Positions 57,607-64,000 of a stretch of 64,000 nt of DNA are shown here, piece after piece. The DNA is taken from positions 23,278,092-23,342,091 of the forward strand of contig CM055611.1 of NCBI GenBank assembly GCA_029379385.1, given 5' to 3'. The first letter of the stretch is position 1; every line of letters begins with the position of its first letter. Made by a program: the position numbers and the translations under genes. The DNA is from Quillaja saponaria (taxonomy: Eukaryota > Streptophyta > Magnoliopsida > Fabales > Quillajaceae). Below the pieces are notes generated by a model. That model saw nothing but the letters and a program-made list of their open reading frames with translations, was not told the origin of the DNA and ran no database searches.

Positions 57607-60252
57607 ATGGATTTGGGTCCAATCTTGGAGATATTCACTCGCTTGCGGGATTGCAGTGCCAACCGCATTGGTTACATCCGCAACCTCCAAAACAATCTCA
57701 ACTCATTGCAAAATGCTAGGGATGAACTCATTAGCGTTTACCAAGATGTTAGCATGGAGATTGAACTCGTTGAGGAACAGCAACTGAAGCCAACAAATGA
57801 AGTGAGTAATTGGCTAGTTAATGTTGAAGCCAAGGTAAAAGAAGTCGGTCTAATTCTTCACAAAGGTGAACAAGTAACACAGAGTAAATGTATATGGAGT
57901 TGTTCTCCCAAGAATTGCTGGAGTAGCTACAAGCTTGGAAAAGTTGTGCCTGACATGATCGATGAATTGAAGGCACTAGTAGAGAAAAGGCATACCTTCC
58001 ATATTGTTGGTCAAAGAATGCCTCATGCTCCGGTTGAAGAGTTACCTATGGAGACGATCACTGTGGGGTTGGAATCAAGCTTTGACAAGGTATGTAAATG
58101 TTTTGAAGATACTAGTGTTGGTATCATTGGTTTGTATGGAATGGGTGGAGTTGGCAAGACAACTCTTTTAAAGAAATTCAATAATGATTTCCTTACTACC
58201 AGAAGAAGTCATGATAAGATTGATGTGGTCATTTGGGTTGTAGTGTCTCAAGAATTAGATATTGGGAAAATTCAACAAGTCATTCGGAACAAAATACATT
58301 TACCAGATGAAGTTTGGCTTGATAAAAATATGGAGGAGAGAGCTATTGCCATATTCAATGTAATGAAAAGGAAAAAATTTGTGTTGTTATTGGATGATGT
58401 ATGGAGGAGATTTGATCTACTGAAGCTGGGAATCCCTAATCCTAGAGGTCAAAATGGATCCAGAGTGCTATTCACGACTCGATCTGAGGAGGTTTGTGGC
58501 AATATGGGAGCTCATAGAAGTATCAGAGTTGAGTTCTTGGCACCCGAACGAGCACTCGAACTATTTCAAGATAAAGTTGGTGAAGAGACTCTAAATTCTC
58601 ATGCTAGCATACCATATCTTGCTAAAGAAGTGGTTGCAGAGTGTCAAGGACTGCCTCTCGCTCTTATTACTGTTGGAAGGGCTATGGCTAACAAGAAGGA
58701 TCCCAATCAATGGAAGCGAGCTATTCAAACCTTGAAGAATTATCCTTCAAAAGTCTCAGGTATGGTTAATGAAGTCTTTCTTCTTCTCGAATTCAGCTAC
58801 AATAGCTTACCAAGCCCTACCCATAAAACTTGTTTCCTATACTGCTCTTTGTTCCCCGAGGACTATAACATAAAAAAGGATCAACTTATTGAGCTTTGGA
58901 TTGGAGAGGGGTTTTTAGATGAATCTGGAGATGTATATGGAGCACGCATAGAAGGAGAAGATATCATCGATTATTTGAAGCAAGCATGCTTGTTGGAAAA
59001 AGGTGAAGCTAATGAAGATAGTGTTAAGATGCATGATGTGATAAGAGACATGGCTTTGTGGGTAGCATGTGAGCATAGTTCAAAACCCAAATTTGGGGTA
59101 TTTGACAACACTGCATTAAGTTCAATCTATGCTAGTGACCTACTTGCAAAATGGAGAGAAGCGGAAAGGTTATCACTGTGGCGTTCTACATTACCAATAT
59201 CACTTGAAGAACCTTTTTCTCTCAAATTGTTGACTATGATTGTTCAGAAAACTAAGCTGGATAAATTTCCTAATGGCTACTTCAAGTCTGGGCAAGCTAT
59301 CAAAGTACTTGACTTGTCGCATAATGATACTTTGAAGGAGATACCTGCAGAAATTGGTGAATTAGCTAACCTGCGGTATTTGAATCTATCATATACACGT
59401 GTAAAGGAGTTGCCCATTGAGCTTAACAAGTTGAAAAGTTTGAGGTGTTTGCTAATAAATTTTACTGACCGTCGTCTTATCATTCCAAGGACGTTGATTT
59501 CAAGTCTTTCGGTCTTGCAAGTGTTCAGTAAATTAATGCCTCGTCCTATTTTTTTACTTCCCGCCAGTCATTGCTACGAGGAAAGTGTCTTGTTGCAGGA
59601 GCTGGAATGCTTGGAACACCTGAAAGACATAAGCATTGCATTGTCCAGTTTTTCTTCTCTAGAAATGTTATTGAACTCTACCAAATTGCAGAAGTGCATT
59701 AAATATCTGAGGCTCCATCCCTTCTCACCAGATTCACATTCGTCACTCAACATCTTAAATTTTACAGGGCATCAATACATTTGCAACCTTCATACTTTAC
59801 AGGTAAATGGATATGCAATTCGAAATTTGACTTGGCTCACTAGTGCTCCAAATCTTCGAAGCCTTAAAATAGATAGCTGCTACTTAATGGAAACCATCAT
59901 AAGTGAAGATTTTGGAGCAGCAGGATTTGAAGTAAGTTTGCAAGTTTTCGGGAGTCTTGAAACTCTAAAATTGAAGAACTTACCAAGACTAAGGAGCATA
60001 TATCCAGAAGCATTAAGATTTCCCAGCTTGAAGACGCTCAATGTGGATAACTGTGGAGATTTGGTGAAGCTCCCATTTGACTCTGATAGTGCAAAGAGTC
60101 TAGAACAGATTGTGGGTGAGCCAGGGTGGTGGGATCGGTTGCAATGGGAGGACCAATCCACTATGGACATATTCAGCTCAAAGTTTCAATTTCAAATTCA
60201 GGTACTGTTCATGTTCCTCCATATTTTCAAAATTATCCTTGCTTTACCATGA
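57607..60252 (+). CDS. CNL-G, intact CC-NB-ARC-LRR resistance protein
   Basis: 881-residue CNL of the same RPS5-like family as F, but on the opposite strand and closest to pseudogene D. Coiled coil about 1-130 (TRLRDCSANRIGYIRNLQNN; the usual Trp of RLWDC is Arg). P-loop GMGGVGKTT 178-186, kinase-2 KFVLLLDDVW 257-266, GSRVLFTTRS 284-293, GLPL 348-351, CFLYCSLFPED 409-419, MHD 475-477, LRRs about 525-825, conserved block LPFDSDSAKSLEQIVGEPGW then WEDQSTMD. The known role of the family is ATP-dependent signalling after effector perception, through the coiled coil at membranes. Ligand unknown. The hydrophobic last 17 residues (after QFQIQ) are unlike paralogues and may be unspliced intron (see 60202-60428). 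Confidence 0.92.
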   Translation: MDLGPILEIFTRLRDCSANRIGYIRNLQNNLNSLQNARDELISVYQDVSMEIELVEEQQLKPTNEVSNWLVNVEAKVKEVGLILHKGEQVTQSKCIWSCSPKNCWSSYKLGKVVPDMIDELKALVEKRHTFHIVGQRMPHAPVEELPMETITVGLESSFDKVCKCFEDTSVGIIGLYGMGGVGKTTLLKKFNNDFLTTRRSHDKIDVVIWVVVSQELDIGKIQQVIRNKIHLPDEVWLDKNMEERAIAIFNVMKRKKFVLLLDDVWRRFDLLKLGIPNPRGQNGSRVLFTTRSEEVCGNMGAHRSIRVEFLAPERALELFQDKVGEETLNSHASIPYLAKEVVAECQGLPLALITVGRAMANKKDPNQWKRAIQTLKNYPSKVSGMVNEVFLLLEFSYNSLPSPTHKTCFLYCSLFPEDYNIKKDQLIELWIGEGFLDESGDVYGARIEGEDIIDYLKQACLLEKGEANEDSVKMHDVIRDMALWVACEHSSKPKFGVFDNTALSSIYASDLLAKWREAERLSLWRSTLPISLEEPFSLKLLTMIVQKTKLDKFPNGYFKSGQAIKVLDLSHNDTLKEIPAEIGELANLRYLNLSYTRVKELPIELNKLKSLRCLLINFTDRRLIIPRTLISSLSVLQVFSKLMPRPIFLLPASHCYEESVLLQELECLEHLKDISIALSSFSSLEMLLNSTKLQKCIKYLRLHPFSPDSHSSLNILNFTGHQYICNLHTLQVNGYAIRNLTWLTSAPNLRSLKIDSCYLMETIISEDFGAAGFEVSLQVFGSLETLKLKNLPRLRSIYPEALRFPSLKTLNVDNCGDLVKLPFDSDSAKSLEQIVGEPGWWDRLQWEDQSTMDIFSSKFQFQIQVLFMFLHIFKIILALP
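58138..58159 (+). promoter_or_regulatory. Putative miR482/2118 target site in the P-loop (G type)
   Basis: GGAATGGGTGGAGTTGGCAA at the P-loop differs from the usual miR482-family target at about three positions. That is compatible with cleavage and secondary siRNA production as known for plant NLRs. The microRNA itself is not in this window. Confidence 0.4.
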
Positions 60253-60428
60253 ATAAAATAACATTGAAATTATTACATTAAAAAACAAAAATCATTTGCA
60301 TTGCATTCTATTTTATTTTATTTTAGTTTTAAAAAGACACGTCTTTAATCTGCTAGTGATGATAAAATTGTTCCCAAATCTGAATGGTGCAACCTCTAAA
60401 ATTTCTGATTTTCTCGCATGCCAAACAG
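60202..60428 (+). other. Candidate intron at the CNL-G C-terminus
   Basis: CAG/gtactg after codon QFQIQ and 'gccaaacag' at 60428 would remove 227 bp and replace the hydrophobic tail by KNLSVSAHSSRP and a stop. Splice motifs are acceptable but unproven. Confidence 0.35.
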
Positions 60429-60964
60429 AAAAATCTGTCAGTTTCAGCTCATTCAAGTAGGCCTTGATCAGTCTACTCAACGAGGATGGCAAAATAATAT
60501 GTCTGTATCAGCCATAGATCGATCTTGGAGTTCAAGTAGGCCTTCACTCCACTCAACAAGGATGGCAATTGTCTCGTTTCTCATATCCCTTCAATCTATA
60601 TTGTACCAGGTTCAAGGAGGGCCTGTAACAATATTGAGATTATTGTTTAACGGGTCGAACCCCGGATGGAGAGTTGACAACCTTAGGCGTAAATATCATT
60701 AATGTTGAGTTATACTTGCTGTAGTAATTTTTACTATTTTAAAAATTGTGTAATATCAAATTGAAATAAATACTTACCTTACATTTTACAAATTATGGAG
60801 TATCAAATTAAAATAAACACTTGCCTCAAAAGTTAATGTTTTCTATAAGCAATTACTCTTTCTTTCTTTTTTTTACCTTGAAAGTACGGATTATATCAAT
60901 TGTATCATTGAAAATTTAGTTTTATTAATTTAATATAACTGTTGTAATTCACACTTATTTCCGA
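60429..60964. other. 3' flank of CNL-G
   Basis: Has a degenerate direct repeat (60451-60494 and 60527-60568, 'ttcaagtaggcctt...actcaac.aggatggcaa'). No further gene. Confidence 0.45.
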
Positions 60965-61215
60965 TTATGCATCAAACTAGGTGTAATTAGTCAATTTCAT
61001 TATAGCTGGGTCTCAAGTCTCAACTGTAGATGGGATCTAAACTTGGAACATCATGGTCTCAAGTTCTAACATCTCGGTTTTAATCAGTTGAGTTAAACAT
61101 CACACTAAGTGTAATTAGTCAATTTCATTATAGCGAAATCTTATTAGTAGATGAGACCTAAATTTGAAACCTCGCGGTGTCTCGATATATCTATCTTAAT
61201 CAATTGAGTTAAGAC
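60965..61215. repeat. 120-bp tandem duplication
   Basis: 'gtgtaattagtcaatttcat' starts a unit at about 60980 and again at about 61098; each unit ends in 'aatca.ttgagttaa', a tRNA/SINE-like string. Copies have diverged. Confidence 0.75.
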
Positions 61216-61806
61216 TTTGCTTGTGTCTTATATATCTAATCAAGATTTAAAATGACATGTCATATTCTTATTTTTTATTTTTATGAATTAGATAAATACA
61301 TTAGAAAAATAAGATTAAAAAAAGTTACATTTTATAACCATCGCAATAATTATAACCCATTTTCTAGCGTAATTATTTATACATGCCTATAATTTAATTT
61401 TAACCATCTGTACAGATTACACTATTTCTAAACATTTTGAAGTGCCCATGATTTAATTTTCACCAAGGAGCCAAAACAATTTTTTCCTTAAAATACGAGA
61501 ACTTGTTATTGAAGCTAGAAATTCAAGTGTGTTCAAGTCTTTCTGAAAATAAGGTTCAACATAGTTTATAACCTTAATGAACTTGCTGAAATCTTAGTAG
61601 AAGTCATACTTGATACTCCCATTAGAAATCAAATATATTTTGCTTCCCAAGGCCGAAAATAATGGTACATTCCAGTGGCAAATTACAGAACCAGGTAATC
61701 TTTCATTGAAGTGGACAGATCAGAATGATTTTCAGTACTAACAGCTGATAAAACCCTTCAAAATCAATACCAATAAAAGAATGTGAATGTTTTTATTGGT
61801 GGACAG
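61216..61806. other. Spacer
   Basis: No gene recognised. Confidence 0.4.
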
Positions 61807-62065
61807 TCATTTGCTTCTCATGCAAGTGACAAGAACATCTACAAATTTCTTATACATGTGCCGCTTCAAGTACTTTCTCTTTAACTTCTTTTTCCCTTCC
61901 ATCCCCATTTGCTCTCTTGCAGACTGATTTTCAATAAAAAATCGGAGATTTTGAGCAAGAACATGATTCCCTGGACGTCCAACAGGATGAAGAAGGCCTG
62001 TTACATTGTGCTCAACAATCTCGTGTGCCCTCTGCGTCTGTTCCAAGCAGCTGCTCCATAAGATA
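61807..62065 (-). pseudogene. GT4 glycosyltransferase last exon (orphan)
   Basis: Minus strand reads EIVEHNVTGLLHPVGRPGN, HVLAQNLRFFIENQSARE, then YLKRHMYKKFVDVLVTCMRS and stop, the C-terminal exon of the same glycosyltransferase family as 48690-49025. An acceptor-like 'ggagcag' lies at about 62050. Just after it LGTDAEGTR is out of frame with EIVEHN, which fits a 2-nt deletion. No other exon follows upstream. The EIVEHN region belongs to the nucleotide-sugar binding site in this fold. Confidence 0.82.
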
Positions 62066-62079
62066 AAACAAAATAACAC

Positions 62080-63289
62080 TGTTAAAGGCTAATTCACAAA
62101 AATGCGTAGCAGTGGAATTGAGATTGAGACCATAGCATGGATTATTGTCTAGTTTTACTGTACCAATTCATGCAACGACATTTATAACCAATTGTCGTCC
62201 ACAATGGCCATTTAAGTATCAATGTTTTTGCTTTATAAGGCCCCATCCCAATATCCCATATAGGAGGCATCAGTATCAGATTTAGATTCAGAAATGGGTT
62301 TCTACTTGTTGGTCGATGCACGGAGGTCAAAAGTTTTTAAAATCAGAGCCAAGGTACAATTTCTTAATAATCTTTTATCTAAAATCCAACTGCCTTTCTC
62401 ACAAAGTGTTATTAAGGTCAAAATCCAATATTTGAATTCTACAGATGAACAACCTTTTTTTAAGAACCAAAAAACTGTATGAAATTATAAACTGTCTGGA
62501 GTATGCGAAGGATGAGAAAAAGGAATCTATCAAACAATGCAATATGCTAAGACAAATATTTTTCAATTAAACTAATAACTAGTGAAAAGAAAATTCATCA
62601 TTTAATAATTGAAACCTATTCATTTGACATAAATTCAACTTTTCAATATGGAGCGAGAGAGGAAAGGAGGTGAGACGTATATACATTTTCTAGTTTTTTT
62701 CTCTTGGGAAAGACGTATATATAAGTATATATATATACATATATTTTCATTTTCAGTAAGGTTTTATAGGATTTCATATTTTCATTTACTAATAGACACT
62801 TCAAATATATTCCTTTGTTTTTTTACAAACTGAACCACATAGATGCTACTCTAGGACCGTTCAGGTGAGAGAAAGTGACTGTAGGAAGCAGAGGTAGGAG
62901 AAAGATGGGCAATCTGTGCATTAATTTCCATTCTCTTGTCTTTGTTCTTCTTTAGATGAAAATTAGGTACATCTTTTTTCAAGTTCTGGGGTCTATTTAA
63001 GCATTTTTTTGGAAGGGTCTTGTGCATATAATATTCATCCCTTCCCATACATGTCCTTATAGATGAACGATCTAACCGTTACCCAATTTGTATTGAAATC
63101 TTTCATCATCACATTACAAAATCAGTTGGGTGCATCAGAATTGGAAGACAAGGGGACTAGAAAAAAGAAACAAGACATTGCAAATAGTTATGAAGCTCAC
63201 TTCCTCCTCAATTTGATTTGTTGGAAGAGAAAGGCGTTGGTCCAAGACATTCTTCAATATCAAATTCCTTGCTGTTGATGCTGCAGATG
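62080..63289. other. Spacer with a dispersed duplicate
   Basis: 62895-63045 matches 38000-38140. The open frame at 63063-63278 shows no family resemblance and is probably chance. Confidence 0.5.
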
Positions 63290-63304
63290 AAGAAGATGGT
63301 GAGA

Positions 63305-64000
63305 AAAGAGAAAAGATGAGATCTCCCGGATGTCATCCCAGTATTACTTCCAAGGTCAGTACTCCATAGCTATACACATCACATTTTTCATTCACTTCCA
63401 TTGTACAAGCAAGCTCTGCAATGAAGACTAGTAAAATTCATCATGCTTATAGCAGTACGTATCATTAGCTTTATTAGTGCTACTATGCATCTCTCAAACA
63501 TTAATACGCACAAATTAACTAATGGAAAAAGGAAAACTGACCTGGAGCAGAGTACCCAAAGGTCCCTGCAAATGAGGTCCAGTTTGATGATTCTGGTTTC
63601 AAAATCTTAGCCGTGCCAAAATCTGAGATATGAGCCTCGTAGTCCAAATTTAGGAGAACGTTCTTGCCTGAAATGTCACGATGAATTATAGGAGGTGAGC
63701 AATTGTGGTGCATATAATATAAAGCATTTGCCACGCCTTTAACTATGTTGATCCTCCTATTCCAACCCAATGCAATTGCTTGTTCCTCACTCTTCAGTAT
63801 ATTATCCAAGCTTCCCCTTCAAAGTATTCATAAACCAAAAATGAATGTATCATATGTGAACAAAACCCAATGAGTTTAACAATGTTGCGATGCCTCATTT
63901 CTGTCAATGCCCGAATCTCACTTGCAAAAGATTTTAGAATGGCGGGCATTCCGTCATTTATTTCTGAATGAAGTTTTTTTACAGCAACAACTTGACCTGT
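63305..64000 (-). pseudogene. LRR receptor-like kinase pseudogene (MIK2/At4g08850 type), partial
   Basis: Kinase domain on the minus strand, entering from beyond 64000. Seen: TGQVVAVKKLHSE (VAVKK lysine), SEIRALTEMRHRNIVKLIGF, FLVYEYFEG, then after a one-base loss in a G run (about 63826) NILKSEEQAIALGW, IIHRDISGKNVLL, SDFGTAKIL, AGTFGYSAP, an intron (about 63418-63541, phase kept by CCAG/gtcagt and ttgcag), and [20 protein letters not shown], then VILG followed by TGA where the family has Arg, before HPGDLISS. The frameshift and the stop make it a pseudogene as read. Family members are plasma-membrane receptor kinases for peptides and wall signals. Confidence 0.88.

Noticed and set aside
60600..60680. 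tRNA gene suggested by 'gggtcgaaccccgg'
   Set aside because: No acceptor stem or D/anticodon arms could be folded around it.
63063..63278. 71-codon plus-strand frame as a gene
   Set aside because: No domain, no start context, and it lies in spacer next to the receptor-kinase pseudogene.

Overview
This is plant nuclear DNA, most likely from a eudicot. It is AT-rich and carries an F-box/kelch gene of the KMD/KFB type, coiled-coil NB-ARC-LRR (CNL) disease-resistance genes of the RPS5/At5g63020 type, an LRR receptor kinase with plant introns, and plant transposons (CACTA, RTE and L1 LINEs, SINEs, copia LTRs, very long solo LTRs). I cannot name the species.

Only three protein-coding genes look intact: the F-box/kelch gene at the left edge (164-1240, +), CNL-F (33649-36324, -) and CNL-G (57607-60252, +). 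The window is mainly a decaying tandem CNL cluster. On the minus strand I can follow CNL remains A (4306-5018), A' (6340-7309), B (9712-12199), C (17790-18520 and 19060-19215), an isolated coiled-coil start (21310-21429), nearly intact but frameshifted D (21690-24365), and intact F. G lies on the plus strand and is an inverted close relative of D. There are two sub-families: B and F have the P-loop GMPGVGKTT, while D and G have the GMGGVGKTT type (GMGGVSKTT in D). Non-coding modules between the genes recur five or more times, so the cluster grew by segmental duplication and lost more genes than remain.

Layout. 1-1.3 kb: F-box/kelch gene. 1.3-13.1 kb: CNL relics A, A' and B with repeated spacers, a LINE tail between direct repeats, and a TIR element. 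13.2-17.8 kb: an RTE LINE split by a 3.4-kb solo LTR. 17.8-24.4 kb: CNL relics C and D. 25.5-29.8 kb: a CACTA transposon that carries three exons of a gamma-glutamyl hydrolase gene. 30.3-33.4 kb: spacer modules. 33.5-36.3 kb: CNL-F, whose C-terminus runs into an 88-bp minisatellite. 36.3-43 kb: spacers, copia remains, a SINE and an L1 LINE relic. 43-47 kb: an inverted repeat of an F-box/LRR-type gene fragment. 48.5-50.1 kb: glycosyltransferase fragments and a gypsy integrase scrap. 50.3-56.95 kb: one solo LTR nested inside another. 57.6-60.3 kb: CNL-G. 61.8-64 kb: a glycosyltransferase exon and an LRR-receptor-kinase pseudogene running off the edge.

I saw no bacterial-style system, CRISPR array, rRNA or convincing tRNA gene. 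The points most worth a second look are the frame-cycling minisatellite at the CNL-F C-terminus (with an independent in-frame tail duplication in B), the hydrolase capture by the CACTA element, the approximately 590-bp inverted repeat, the nested solo LTRs with divergent centres, and possible differences in miR482/2118 targeting between the two CNL sub-families. None of these is proven to be a new system.
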